From the NCBI GenBank assembly GCA_050248795.1, contig JBFWRS010000007.1:47733-111732 (forward strand): a stretch of DNA of 64,000 nucleotides. The letters are read 5' to 3'. Numbering within the stretch: position 1 is the first letter of the stretch; each line of letters starts with the position of its first letter. Below, piece by piece: positions 23,918 to 32,814 of this stretch. The notes beneath the pieces are model-generated. The model saw nothing but the letters and a program-made list of their open reading frames with translations. It was not told where the DNA came from and did not search any database. Made by a program: the position numbers and the translations under genes. This stretch comes from CAZTDU01 sp050248795 (GTDB lineage Bacteria; Pseudomonadota; Gammaproteobacteria; Burkholderiales; SG8-39).

Positions 23918-24390
23918 AGCTCCTCGTCGGTCGATTCGTCCAGCATCTCGTCCACCAGCGGCACCAGCGCGCCCTGTTCCTTTTCCGCGTGCGAGCCTAG
24001 CCTGTCCGCGAGCTCCAGCCCGGCGATCTTCAGCCGGCGCCAGCCATCAGCCGGGAGTTGACCGGCGCGCGCGTCGGGAATCAGTCCCAGCAGCGTGCGC
24101 GCCACCGGGCGGATTTCCTCGTGCTCGGCGAACAGCAGCTCGGCGAGGTCGCCTTCGCCGCGCTCGTGCAGGCGCGGAAAGAGCTGGGTTTCCTCCAGCT
24201 CGAAATGCCGCGTCACTTCGTACTCGAGCGCGGTGGCGAGCTGCGCGAGCAGCAGGCTCCAGAGCGCATCCTGCGGCGCGGGCGGCAGCGTGTCCAGCTT
24301 CCCCAGCGCGCGCGAGAAGCGTCCGAGCAGGTCGAGGATCGCGACGTGTTCCTCGTACAGCCTGCGGCTGATGCGGCGTTCAAGGTTCAT
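23896..24390 (-). CDS. Hemerythrin-like domain protein
   Basis: The product has 164 residues, all helical. It has the His/Glu pattern of a hemerythrin di-iron site: EEHVAIL near residue 13, RHFELEETQLF near 61-71, FAEHEEIRPV near 88, and SHAEKEQGALVP near 132. Such proteins bind O2 or NO, or help repair iron-sulfur centres (YtfE type). It overlaps the paaK stop by 4 bases. In a denitrifier, a nitric-oxide or oxygen sink beside oxygen-sensitive aromatic metabolism is a reasonable inference. Confidence 0.88.
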   Translation of the reverse strand: MNLERRISRRLYEEHVAILDLLGRFSRALGKLDTLPPAPQDALWSLLLAQLATALEYEVTRHFELEETQLFPRLHERGEGDLAELLFAEHEEIRPVARTLLGLIPDARAGQLPADGWRRLKIAGLELADRLGSHAEKEQGALVPLVDEMLDESTDEELWTQYAM

Positions 24391-25751
24391 GGCCTTGCCT
24401 CCTTTGCGCGCAGGTCCCGCACGCGCACCGCCTTGCCCTGCGAGCGCGGTACCTGGCCGGGCTTCCTAACCTCGACCGCGGCGCTGACGCCGATGAGCGA
24501 CTTGATGTGGTGCTTCACGCGCGATGCGATTTCCGCGTAGCCGCCCGGGTCGGCCTGCGCGGCTTCCACTTCCACGGTCAGCGTGTCCAGGCTGCCCTCG
24601 CGCTCGAGCACCAGCTGGTAGTGCGGCGCGATGCCCGGCAGTCCGACCAGCACTGCCTCGATCTGCGACGGATAGACGTTGACGCCGCGGATGATCAGCA
24701 TGTCGTCGTTGCGTCCGGTGATGCGCCGCAGGCGCAGGTGGGTGCGGCCGCAGGCGCATCGCGCGGTGTCCGCGCGCGTGATGTCGCGCGTGCGGTAGCG
24801 GATCATCGGCAGCGCCTGCTTGGTCAGCGTGGTGATGACGAGCTCGCCCGCCTTGCCCTCGGGCACCGGTTCGCCAGTGTCCGGATCGATGATCTCGAAG
24901 AGGAAATGGTCCTCCCAGCCGTGCAGCCCGTCCTGCGCCTCGCACTCCACGGCGACGCCTGGGCCCATGATCTCCGACAGGCCGTAGACGTCGATCGCCT
25001 TCAGTCCCAGCCTGCGCTCCAGCTCCGCACGCATCGCCTCGCTCCAGGGCTCGGCGCCGAACACGCCGATCTGCAGCCGTCCCTCGCGCAGGTCCACGCC
25101 TTCGCGCTCGGCGACCTCGGCGATGTTCAGTGCGTAGGAGGGCGTGCTGCACAGTACGCGCGCGCCGAAGTCCTGCAGCAGCGCCACCTGGCGCTCGGTC
25201 TGGCCGCCGGACATCGGCACCACGGTGGCGCCCAGGCGTTCGGCGCCATGGTGCGCGCCCAGTCCGCCGGTGAACAGGCCATAGCCGTACGCGTTGTGCA
25301 CCAGATCGCCGGGGCGCGCGCCGGCGCAGGCGAGGGAGCGCGCCATCAGCCCGGCCCAGACCGCGAGGTCCTGCGCGGTGTAGCCCACCACCGTCGGTTT
25401 GCCGGTGGTGCCGGACGAAGCGTGCAGCCGCGCCAGCCTGCCGCGCGGCCGCGCGAACAGGCCGAACGGATAGGCGTCGCGCAGGTCGCTCTTCTGCGTG
25501 AACGGCAGCGCGCGCAGGTCCGCCGGCGAGCGCACGTCCTGCGGCAGCATGTCGGCGGTGTTCATGCGGCGGCGGTGCAGCGGCACGTTCTCGTAGGCGT
25601 TCTTCAGGCTGGCGCGCAGGCGGCGCGTCTGCAGCTGCTCCAGGCGCTCCCGCGGCATGGTCTCGGCATCGCGCTCGAAGTACCAGCGCCGCGCGGCGCG
25701 CGGCCGTGCATGCAACCGGGACGCGTGGCGGGCTTGCAGCATTGCGTTCAT
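24387..25751 (-). CDS. paaK: Phenylacetate-CoA ligase
   Basis: The product has 454 residues of the adenylate-forming family. Key segments are the P-loop-like HASSGTTGKPTVVGYT near residue 110, the YGLSEIMGPGVAVEC block near 245 that distinguishes PaaK, and the C-terminal PRSQGKAVRV with the catalytic Lys. A CACGRTHLRLRRITGRNDDM hinge carries the Cys pair seen in anaerobic PaaK proteins. It activates phenylacetate to phenylacetyl-CoA for the anaerobic route to benzoyl-CoA. The N-terminus is about 15 residues longer than many homologues, so a later start is possible. The liv genes for uptake lie just upstream. Confidence 0.92.
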   Translation of the reverse strand: MNAMLQARHASRLHARPRAARRWYFERDAETMPRERLEQLQTRRLRASLKNAYENVPLHRRRMNTADMLPQDVRSPADLRALPFTQKSDLRDAYPFGLFARPRGRLARLHASSGTTGKPTVVGYTAQDLAVWAGLMARSLACAGARPGDLVHNAYGYGLFTGGLGAHHGAERLGATVVPMSGGQTERQVALLQDFGARVLCSTPSYALNIAEVAEREGVDLREGRLQIGVFGAEPWSEAMRAELERRLGLKAIDVYGLSEIMGPGVAVECEAQDGLHGWEDHFLFEIIDPDTGEPVPEGKAGELVITTLTKQALPMIRYRTRDITRADTARCACGRTHLRLRRITGRNDDMLIIRGVNVYPSQIEAVLVGLPGIAPHYQLVLEREGSLDTLTVEVEAAQADPGGYAEIASRVKHHIKSLIGVSAAVEVRKPGQVPRSQGKAVRVRDLRAKEARP

Positions 25752-25785
25752 GGCTTCATCCTCTTCCGGTGGCGGGTTGCAGGGG

Positions 25786-25795
25786 TTGATCCAGG

Positions 25796-25799
<4 letters not shown>
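25786..25799. promoter_or_regulatory. FNR/Dnr-type box upstream of paaK
   Basis: TTGAT-CCAG-GTTAA has a perfect left half and 3 of 5 matches in the right. The centre is 41.5 bases from the paaK ATG. It overlaps the last codons of livF, so paaK may have its own anaerobic promoter in addition to read-through from liv. Confidence 0.5.
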
Positions 25800-26498
<699 letters not shown>

Positions 26499-26515
<17 letters not shown>

Positions 26516-27263
26516 CGAGGTAGGCCTCGATGACCCGCGGGTCGGTGCGCACCGTCTGCGCGTCGCCCTCGGCGAGCTTGCGGCCGTAGTCGAGTACCAG
26601 CACGTGCTGCGACACGCCCATCACCAGCTTCATGTTGTGCTCGACCAGCACCACGGTGATGCCGCGCGCGGCGATGCGCTCGATCAGCCGGCCGATGTCG
26701 CCGATCTCGGCGGGATTCAGTCCCGCCGCGGGTTCGTCCAGCAGCAGCAGCCGCGGCTCGGCGGCAAGCGCGCGCGCGATCTCCAGGCGCTTCAGCGCGC
26801 CGTAGGGCATCGCATCGGCCGCGGCGTGCAGCCAGGCTTCCAGTCCGACGAAGGCGAGCAATTCCGCCGCGGCGTCGCGGCATGCGCGCTCGGCACGCGC
26901 CAGCCGCGGCGCGCGCACGAGGGCAGCCAGCACGCTGCAGCGCTCGAGCAGGTGGCGCCCGGTCATGACGTTCTCGAGCGCGCTCATGTTGAAGAAGATC
27001 TGCAGGTTCTGGAACGTGCGGCCGATGCCGGCAGCGGCGAACTCGTGCGGTGCGCGCCCGGCCAGCATGCGATCGCCGAACCAGATGCGCCCGGCGCTGG
27101 GGCGGTAGATGCCGGTCAGCATGTTGAGCAGCGTGGTCTTGCCGGCGCCATTGGGGCCGATGATCGAGAACACGGTGCCCGCTGCGATGTCGAAATGCAG
27201 CGACTCGACCGCGCGCACGCCGCCGAATTCCTTGGAAAGTCCCTCGGCACGCAGCAGGCTCAT
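26499..27263 (-). CDS. livG: Branched-chain-type ABC transporter ATPase LivG
   Basis: The product has 254 residues from the ATG at 27263, which overlaps the livM stop by 4 bases (ATGA). Walker A GPNGAGKTTLLNML lies near residue 35, and Walker B LLLLDEPAAGLNP near 165. In place of LSGGQ the signature reads MPYGALKRLEIARAL, as usual for LivG. The GIGRTFQNLQIFFNMSALENVMTG block is the family hallmark. It forms the cytoplasmic ATPase pair with LivF. Confidence 0.92.
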
Positions 27264-28213
27264 GAAGGTTTCCCGCGCGGTGCGAACAGGGCGGCGAGCG
27301 TCGGCACCAGCCCCCGCGGCATGAAGATCATCGTCAGCATCATCACGCCGCCGTACACCACCATTTCGTATTCCTTGAACGCGGTGAGCAGTTGCGGCAG
27401 CGCGGTCAGCACGGCGGCGCCGGCAACCGCGCCGAACACCGAGGCCATGCCGCCGAACACCACCATGACAACGAGCTCTATCGAATGCAGGAACGCCACC
27501 TTGCCGGGCGTGATGAAGCCGGCGTAATGCGCGGTGAGCGCACCGGCGAACGCGGCTACCGCAGCCGACAGCACGAACGCCAGCAGTTTGTGGCGCGCGC
27601 TGTCGATGCCGGCAACGCCGGCCGCGACTTCCGAGCCGTGCAGCGCGCGCATCGCGCGGCCCAGCGGCGATTCGATCAGGTTGAGCGACAGCCATACCGT
27701 GGCGAGCAGCAGCGCGCCGACCAGCCAGTACCAGGCGCGCTCGCCCGCAAGCTTGAAGCCGGCCACCGCGAGCGGCGGCACGCTCATGCCGTCGGGGCCG
27801 CCGGTATGGCGGTCCTCGGTGGCGATGACGATGGAGACGATGATGCCCAGCCCCAGCGTCGCCATCGCCAGGTAATGGCCCTTCAGGCGCAGGATCGGCC
27901 GGCCCACCAGCCACGCCAGCACCGCGGCGGCAGCGCACGCGGCGGCGAGGGCGGCGAGCGGCGGCCAGCCGTAGCGCGCGCTGAGGATCGCGGAGCCGTA
28001 GGCGCCGATGCCGAAGAAGCCCGCGTGGCCGAGGCTGATCTGGCCGGCGTAGCCGATCAGCAGGTTCAGGCCGACGCAGACGATGGCGTTGAGGCCGACG
28101 AGGATCGCGATCTCGTAGTGGTAGTTGTTGGCGAGCGCCAGCGGCAGCAGCGCCACCACCGCCGCCAGCGCCAGCATTCCCCCGGTGCGTGCGCTGGCGA
28201 GCATGGCAGGCAT
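27260..28213 (-). CDS. livM: Branched-chain-type ABC transporter permease LivM
   Basis: The product has 317 residues, with 8-10 hydrophobic helices and the LivM signature GQISLGHAGFFGIGAYGSAIL near residue 55. GDRHTGGPDGM-like (TEDRHTGGPDGMSV) and LIESPLGRAMRALHGSEVAA (near 210) are typical of the family. The start at 28213 gives MPAMLASAR; a second ATG three codons later is equally usable. The inner-membrane permease pairs with LivH. Confidence 0.91.
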   Translation of the reverse strand: MPAMLASARTGGMLALAAVVALLPLALANNYHYEIAILVGLNAIVCVGLNLLIGYAGQISLGHAGFFGIGAYGSAILSARYGWPPLAALAAACAAAAVLAWLVGRPILRLKGHYLAMATLGLGIIVSIVIATEDRHTGGPDGMSVPPLAVAGFKLAGERAWYWLVGALLLATVWLSLNLIESPLGRAMRALHGSEVAAGVAGIDSARHKLLAFVLSAAVAAFAGALTAHYAGFITPGKVAFLHSIELVVMVVFGGMASVFGAVAGAAVLTALPQLLTAFKEYEMVVYGGVMMLTMIFMPRGLVPTLAALFAPRGKPS

Positions 28214-28227
28214 GCGGGCGCGCGGCG

Positions 28228-29103
28228 CTAGACGCGCTCGGTGGCGCGGCCTCCGAGCAGTCCGCCCGGCATCAGCACCAGCACGACGAGCATGATGACG
28301 AAGGCGATGGCGTCCTTGTAGGCGGAGGACACGTATCCGGCGCCGAGCGACTCCAGCAGCCCGAGCGTGACGCCGCCGAGCACCGCGCCCGGGCCGCTGC
28401 CGAGGCCGCCCAGGATTGCCGCGGCGAAGCCCTTCAGCCCCAGCATCACGCCGACGTCCCAGGAGGTGAAGGTGATCGGCGCGATGAGGATGCCGGCCAG
28501 CGCGCCGAGCGCCGCAGACAGGCCGAAGGACACAAGCAGCACCCGCTGCACGCTGATGCCCATCAGTTGCGCAGCGAGGCGGTTGTGCGACACCGCGAGG
28601 ATCGCCTTGCCGGTGAGGGTGCGGTTGAAGAACCACCACAGCGCGGCGACGATCAGCGCGGTGACGCCGATCACCCACAGGCTCTGCGGCGCAATGGTGG
28701 CGCCGGCGATGGCGATGGGCGCGTCGCCCGAGAACGCGGGAAGGCGGTGGATGCGCTTGTCCCAGACGATCGCGGCAAGGCCGCGCAGCAGGATCGCGGC
28801 GCCGATGGTGATGATGATCAGCGTCACCACCGATGCGCCGCGCGCCGGCTCGACCGCGAGCTTCACCAGCGCGAGCCCGATCAGCGCGGCGAGCGCCACC
28901 GCCGCCACCGCCGCGAGCGGCAGCGGCAAGCCGGCGCCGGCGAACCCGGCGGTGGCCATGCCGCCGATCATGACGAACTCGCCCTGGGCGAAGTTGATGA
29001 CGTGGCTGGCGTTGTAGATGATGGAAAAGCCGAGCGCCACCAGGGCGTAGATGGCGCCGACGGTGAGGCCGGACAGCAGGAACTGGGCGAGCTGCGCGCT
29101 CAC
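28228..29103 (-). CDS. livH: Branched-chain-type ABC transporter permease LivH
   Basis: The product has 291 residues with about 8 transmembrane helices. LGFSIIYNASHVINFAQGEFVMIGG near residue 25 is the LivH signature, and GLGSGPGAVLGGVTLGLLES near 240 is the conserved C-terminal loop. The ATG overlaps the stop of the binding-protein gene by 4 bases. It forms the inner-membrane channel with LivM. Confidence 0.92.
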   Translation of the reverse strand: MSAQLAQFLLSGLTVGAIYALVALGFSIIYNASHVINFAQGEFVMIGGMATAGFAGAGLPLPLAAVAAVALAALIGLALVKLAVEPARGASVVTLIIITIGAAILLRGLAAIVWDKRIHRLPAFSGDAPIAIAGATIAPQSLWVIGVTALIVAALWWFFNRTLTGKAILAVSHNRLAAQLMGISVQRVLLVSFGLSAALGALAGILIAPITFTSWDVGVMLGLKGFAAAILGGLGSGPGAVLGGVTLGLLESLGAGYVSSAYKDAIAFVIMLVVLVLMPGGLLGGRATERV

Positions 29104-30236
29104 TGCACCAGCGCCCAGCTGCCCTTGCGCACTTCGAGCATGCGGAAGGCGGTGAGGTCCAGCCCCATGTGGTCGCTGGCCGACATGTTGACCACGCCAG
29201 CGGTGCCCATGTAGCCGCGCGTCGCCTCGAGCGCATCGCGCACCTTCGCCTTGTCGGTGCTCCCCGCCTTCTTCATCGCCTCGACCGCGAGCATCAGGCC
29301 GTCGTAGGCGTGGCCGCCGAATGTGGACACGTCCTGCTTGAAGCGCGCCTCATACGCCTGCTTGTAGGCGACGACCACCTTCTTCTGCGCGTCGCTGTCC
29401 GGCAGCGCCTCGGCGACCAGCAGCGCGGACGCGGGCAGGCGTACGCCTTCGGCCGCATCGCCGGCGAGCTTGATGAACTCCTTCGACGCCACGCCGTGCG
29501 ACTGGTACAGCGGCAGCTTGATGCCGAGCTGGCGGTAGTTGCGCGTGACGATCGCCGGTCCCTGGCCGAAGCCCGCGTTCAGCACCGCCTGCACGCCGGC
29601 GGCATTGCGGATCTTGGTCAGTTGCGCGGTCATGTCGGTGTCGCCCGCGCCGTAGGTTTCGTCGGCGACGATGTCGATGCCGTGGTTCTTCGCCACGCCC
29701 AGGCACTGGCCGCGCATCGACTTGTCGAAGCCGCCGCTGCCCGAGACCAGCGCGGCCTTCGTCACGCCGCGCGCCTTCATGTCGACGAATACCTTGTCGC
29801 AGGCCATGCGGTCGGTGTGCGGCGTCTTGAACACCCACTTCTTCACCGGCTCGACGATCACCACCGCACCGGCAAGGGACACGAACGGCATTCCCGCGGC
29901 CTCGGCGAGCGGCACCACGGCCATGGTCTCGCCGGTGGTGGAGCCGCCGACGATGACATCCACCTTGTCCTGCTCGATCAGCCGCTTGGCGAAGGCGCGC
30001 GCCTTCTCGGCGTCGCCGGCCGAATCGTAGGACACCAGCTCCAGCTTGCGGCCGAGCACGCCGCCGGCGGCGTTCAGCCGCTCGACGTACAGCTCCAGCG
30101 TCTTCTGTTCCGGGTCGCCGAGGAAGGCGGCGGGGCCGGTCACCGAGAGGAACGCCCCGATGCGCACCGGCGCCTGCGCCTGCGCCGCGGCTGCCGCGGC
30201 AAGCATTGCTGCTGCGAACCAAGCATGCAGTTTCAT
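29100..30236 (-). CDS. livK: Periplasmic substrate-binding protein of a branched-chain-type ABC transporter
   Basis: The product has 378 residues: a signal peptide (about 1-20, cleaved after AQAQA) and a type I periplasmic binding fold of the LivK/HAAT class. IGAFLSVTGPAAFLGDPEQKTLELYV, VIVGGSTTGETMAVVPLAEAAGMPFVSLAGA and TFGGHAYDGLMLAVEAM are the expected blocks. Ligand type cannot be read from sequence; the operon position in front of paaK suggests phenylacetate or another aromatic acid. It is the first gene of the operon and has an FNR-like box and an inverted repeat upstream. Confidence 0.89.
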   Translation of the reverse strand: MKLHAWFAAAMLAAAAAAQAQAPVRIGAFLSVTGPAAFLGDPEQKTLELYVERLNAAGGVLGRKLELVSYDSAGDAEKARAFAKRLIEQDKVDVIVGGSTTGETMAVVPLAEAAGMPFVSLAGAVVIVEPVKKWVFKTPHTDRMACDKVFVDMKARGVTKAALVSGSGGFDKSMRGQCLGVAKNHGIDIVADETYGAGDTDMTAQLTKIRNAAGVQAVLNAGFGQGPAIVTRNYRQLGIKLPLYQSHGVASKEFIKLAGDAAEGVRLPASALLVAEALPDSDAQKKVVVAYKQAYEARFKQDVSTFGGHAYDGLMLAVEAMKKAGSTDKAKVRDALEATRGYMGTAGVVNMSASDHMGLDLTAFRMLEVRKGSWALVQ

Positions 30237-30256
30237 GGCCCTTCTCCTTTTATCGA

Positions 30257-30272
30257 TACCGACATTCCGGTA
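30257..30272. promoter_or_regulatory. Inverted repeat, candidate operator of the liv/paaK operon
   Basis: TACCG-ACATTC-CGGTA is a perfect 16-base inverted repeat, 21 bases before the liv start. If the FNR box at 30308-30321 sits at -41.5, transcription would begin near 30273, so the repeat would cover about +1 to +16. The arrangement mirrors the one upstream of oah. A TetR-type, acyl-CoA-responsive repressor is a guess. Confidence 0.45.
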
Positions 30273-30307
30273 CCGTTAAGCGTATTTGTGCCTGTGCGGA
30301 GGGCGAC

Positions 30308-30321
30308 TTGATGTGCATTAA
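30308..30321. promoter_or_regulatory. FNR/Dnr-type box between the liv operon and a GNAT gene
   Basis: TTGAT-GTGC-ATTAA matches the consensus at nine of ten half-site positions. It ends only 3 bases before the GNAT ATG, too close to activate that start, but it is well placed (centre 78.5 bases) for the divergent liv operon, with TACGCT as a possible -10 on the minus strand. Confidence 0.65.
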
Positions 30322-30324
30322 GAA

Positions 30325-30804
30325 ATGCCGGCACTAGCGCCCCGGCGCGAGCGCGGCGGCGCCGGGCGGGGCCTGCGCGTGCGCCGCGCGCTGCCGGCGG
30401 ACCTGGCGCAGGTGATCGCCATAGACGCGCGCGCCACCGGGCTCGCCAAGCGCGCGTACTGGGCCGGGATCCTGCGCCGCTACGGCCGGCGCGGCGCGCG
30501 GAGCCGCTTCCTGGTCGCCGAGTCCGGTGCGCGCATCGTCGGCTACATCGTCGGCGAAGTGCGCGACTGGGAGTTCGGCTCGCCGCCCTGCGGCTGGGTG
30601 TTCGGCATCGGCGTGCACCCGGACACGCGCGAAGCAGGCGCGGGCAGCGCGCTGCTCGGCGCGATCACGGCGGAATTCCGCCGCATGGGCGTGTCGAGCG
30701 TGCGCACGCTGATCGCGCGCGACAACCGGCTGGTGCTGTCGTTCTTCCGCAGCCAGGGGATGATGGCGGCACCGGTGATCCCGCTGGAAAAGGACATCGG
30801 GTGA
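30325..30804 (+). CDS. GNAT family acetyltransferase
   Basis: The product has 159 residues with one GNAT domain. The acetyl-CoA loop region reads GVHPDTREAGAGSALLGAI (near residues 95-113), with a degenerate R/QxxGxG pattern. LPADLAQVIAIDARATGLAKRAYW at the N-terminus resembles both halves of the tandem GNAT at 22910-23917. The called ATG leaves an Arg/Ala-rich stretch of 18 residues and sits 3 bases from an FNR box, so a GTG at 30379 (codon 19) may be the true start. It overlaps the Rrf2 gene by 4 bases. The substrate is unknown. Confidence 0.78.
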   Translation: MPALAPRRERGGAGRGLRVRRALPADLAQVIAIDARATGLAKRAYWAGILRRYGRRGARSRFLVAESGARIVGYIVGEVRDWEFGSPPCGWVFGIGVHPDTREAGAGSALLGAITAEFRRMGVSSVRTLIARDNRLVLSFFRSQGMMAAPVIPLEKDIG

Positions 30805-31229
30805 AGCTGCAGAAGAACACCCTGCTCGGGCTGTACAGCGTGCTCGAATTCGCCGCGCAGCCCGGCCGCCAGTTGTCGGTGGCGGGAATCGCTGCGCATC
30901 TCGGCGTGTCGCCGCACCACCTGGCGAAAGTGCTGCGTACGCTCGGCCGCGCCGGCGTCGTCGATTCGGTGCGTGGCGCGCGCGGCGGCTACCGCTTCGT
31001 CGGCAACCCGCGGCGCCTCACGCTGATGGACGTGGTCGGCCTGTTCGAGGAAGTGGGTGCGGCGCCGGCGCGCGCGCGCCGCGGCGCGCATGCCGCCGAG
31101 CAGGCGCTGGACGAGGTGCTGGCCGAGATCGACGCCAATGCGCAGGCGACGCTCGGCTCGGTGACGCTGGACACCATGCTGAAGCTGATCGCGCGCCGCG
31201 CGGCGGCAGGCGGTCGTGGACGCGGCTGA
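30801..31229 (+). CDS. Rrf2-family regulator without cluster-binding cysteines
   Basis: The product has 142 residues. It shows the Rrf2 winged helix (SVAGIAAHLGVSPHHLAKVLRTLGRAGVVDSVRGARGGYRF) and a dimerisation helix. NsrR and IscR bind an iron-sulfur cluster through three Cys in the loop before that helix; this protein contains no Cys at all, so it cannot sense NO or Fe-S status in the same way. The GTG start overlaps the GNAT stop (GTGA). It shares an operon with GNAT and SirB2 and is near nnrS, so a link to nitrosative stress is possible but the signal is unknown. Confidence 0.85.
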   Translation: MKLQKNTLLGLYSVLEFAAQPGRQLSVAGIAAHLGVSPHHLAKVLRTLGRAGVVDSVRGARGGYRFVGNPRRLTLMDVVGLFEEVGAAPARARRGAHAAEQALDEVLAEIDANAQATLGSVTLDTMLKLIARRAAAGGRGRG

Positions 31230-31620
31230 GGCCTACCAGGCGGTGCGCGCGCTGCACATCGGCTGCGCGTTCGCCAGCATCGCCGGGTTCGCCGCGCGCG
31301 GCGTGCTGATGCTGGGCGACTCGCCGCTGTTGCGCGCGCGCTTCGTGCGCATCGCGCCGCACGTCGTGGACACCGTGCTGCTGGCGAGCGCGCTGTGGCT
31401 CGCCTGGTTCCTCGGCCAGGTGCCGTTCGTGCACGGCTGGATCACCGCGAAGGTGCTGGCGCTCCTCGCCTACATCGTGCTCGGCAGCATCGCGCTGAAG
31501 CGCGGCCGCAGCAAAGGTCGGCGCGCCGCCGCGTTCGCCGCCGCGCTGGCGGTGGCGGCGTACATCGTTGCCGTGGCGCTTGCGCGCGATCCGGCGCCGT
31601 GGTCGGCGCTGTGGTCCTGA
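31216..31620 (+). CDS. SirB2-family membrane protein
   Basis: The product has 134 residues and four transmembrane helices (about 15-33, 48-67, 75-95 and 103-122). The ALHIGCAFASIAGFAARG start, the RIAPHVVDTVLLASALWLAWFLGQ block, and ITAKVLALLAYIVLGSIALKRG are typical of SirB2. The conserved His residues (ALHIGC, APHVVD) could bind heme. The family function is not established. It begins at a GTG 13 bases inside the Rrf2 gene and converges on nnrS one base apart. Confidence 0.84.
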   Translation: MDAAEAYQAVRALHIGCAFASIAGFAARGVLMLGDSPLLRARFVRIAPHVVDTVLLASALWLAWFLGQVPFVHGWITAKVLALLAYIVLGSIALKRGRSKGRRAAAFAAALAVAAYIVAVALARDPAPWSALWS

Positions 31621-31621
31621 A

Positions 31622-32761
31622 TCAGCCCGGCGCGCCGTCCAGCCGCGGCCGGGTCAGCACCGGCCAGTAGCTGACGGTGAACAAGGCGAAGGCCGCGCAC
31701 CACAGCGCGGCCGAGATCCATACGGTGGCAAGGTAAGCGGCGGGAAGCGCCAGCGGCGCCAGCACGCGCGCCACGGCGGCCGCATGCACCATCAGGTATG
31801 CCGCCACTTCGGCAGGCCCGGCCTGCAGCGGGCGCGCGGTGTGGCCGCGCGCGGTGCGCGTCATCATGCCCAGCGTCAGCCCGCCGATCGCACCGACCGT
31901 GATCGCATGCGTCGCCAGGTTCGCCGGCACGATGTCGAATCCGGCCAGGCCGCGCATCGCCAGGTGCACCACGATCCAGGCGTACGAGGCGTGCAGGATC
32001 CAGACGATGGGCTTGCCGAGCGTGCGCTGCGGGTTCCACAGCCCGAGCCGGATCGCGTGAAGCACTGCCGCCGCAAGCGCGACGACGGATGCTGCATTGG
32101 CGAGGCCGAGCGCATCGCAGGCAATCAGCAGCAGGATCGCGCCGAGCGCGGCGGTTTCGATCGCGCCGACGCGGCGCGCGCCTGCGCCGGGGACGCCGTT
32201 GTTGGTGAACATCGGCACCACGCGACCGGCGACCACCGCCATGACGAACAGCACCACGTCCAGCCCGATGGCGATGCCCAGTTGCGGCCGCGCCTGGAAC
32301 GCGGCGCCGGCGCCGCCCATGGCGAGCACCAGCACGATGAAGAAGTAGTTGCGCCGGTTGCCTGCGGCGATGAGCGGCCTGCCGATGCCCCAGGCCACCG
32401 CGAGCGCGAACAGCCCGCCCGCCACCGCGGCGGCGGGCAGCGACCACAGCGCAAGCACGCGCGCCGCCACCCACAGCGCGGCGATCGCGGCAAGCGCCGC
32501 GCCGCTGGGCGTCGGCCGGCCGGTCCATACGCGCACCGCGGTGAGCAGGAATCCGGCGATCACCGCGAACGCGTAGCCGAAAATCATCTCGTGCGCGTGC
32601 CAGAGCATGTTGCCGTTCGGCAGCACGCCGCTGAACTGCAGCGCCCATACCGGCACCGCGAGCGCGGCGTACGCGCCGGCGAGAAGATAGAAGGGGCGAA
32701 AGCCGAGATTGAACAGCGCAAAACCCGGCGGGGGCGCGGCGGAAGCGGAAGTGGCGACCAT
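31622..32761 (-). CDS. nnrS: NnrS family protein
   Basis: The product has 379 residues and about 12 transmembrane helices. Hallmarks are FNLGFRPFYLLAG near residue 18, the MLWHAHEMIFGYAFAVIAGFLLTAV block near 52-72, and the MTRTARGHTARPL loop near 300. Conserved His residues are candidate heme/copper ligands. NnrS relieves nitric-oxide stress, and expression in other denitrifiers depends on NnrR/Dnr-type regulators. A near-perfect TTGAC-N4-GTCAA box lies 40 bases upstream. A GGAAG ribosome site precedes the ATG. Confidence 0.92.
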   Translation of the reverse strand: MVATSASAAPPPGFALFNLGFRPFYLLAGAYAALAVPVWALQFSGVLPNGNMLWHAHEMIFGYAFAVIAGFLLTAVRVWTGRPTPSGAALAAIAALWVAARVLALWSLPAAAVAGGLFALAVAWGIGRPLIAAGNRRNYFFIVLVLAMGGAGAAFQARPQLGIAIGLDVVLFVMAVVAGRVVPMFTNNGVPGAGARRVGAIETAALGAILLLIACDALGLANAASVVALAAAVLHAIRLGLWNPQRTLGKPIVWILHASYAWIVVHLAMRGLAGFDIVPANLATHAITVGAIGGLTLGMMTRTARGHTARPLQAGPAEVAAYLMVHAAAVARVLAPLALPAAYLATVWISAALWCAAFALFTVSYWPVLTRPRLDGAPG

Positions 32762-32800
32762 CAGACTTCCGCATGCTACGGAAGTCCCTGCTGCTGCGGC

Positions 32801-32814
32801 TTGACTCAGGTCAA
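32801..32814. promoter_or_regulatory. Perfectly symmetric FNR/Dnr-type box upstream of nnrS
   Basis: TTGAC-TCAG-GTCAA is a perfect palindrome in its half-sites, and TTGAC/GTCAA is an accepted Dnr/FNR variant. The centre is 46.5 bases from the nnrS ATG, and TAGCAT on the minus strand (32773-32778) would fit as -10. It overlaps the end of the upstream MFS gene. Confidence 0.75.

Noticed and set aside
30801..31229. Calling the Rrf2 protein NsrR
   Set aside because: NsrR needs cluster-binding cysteines; this protein has none.
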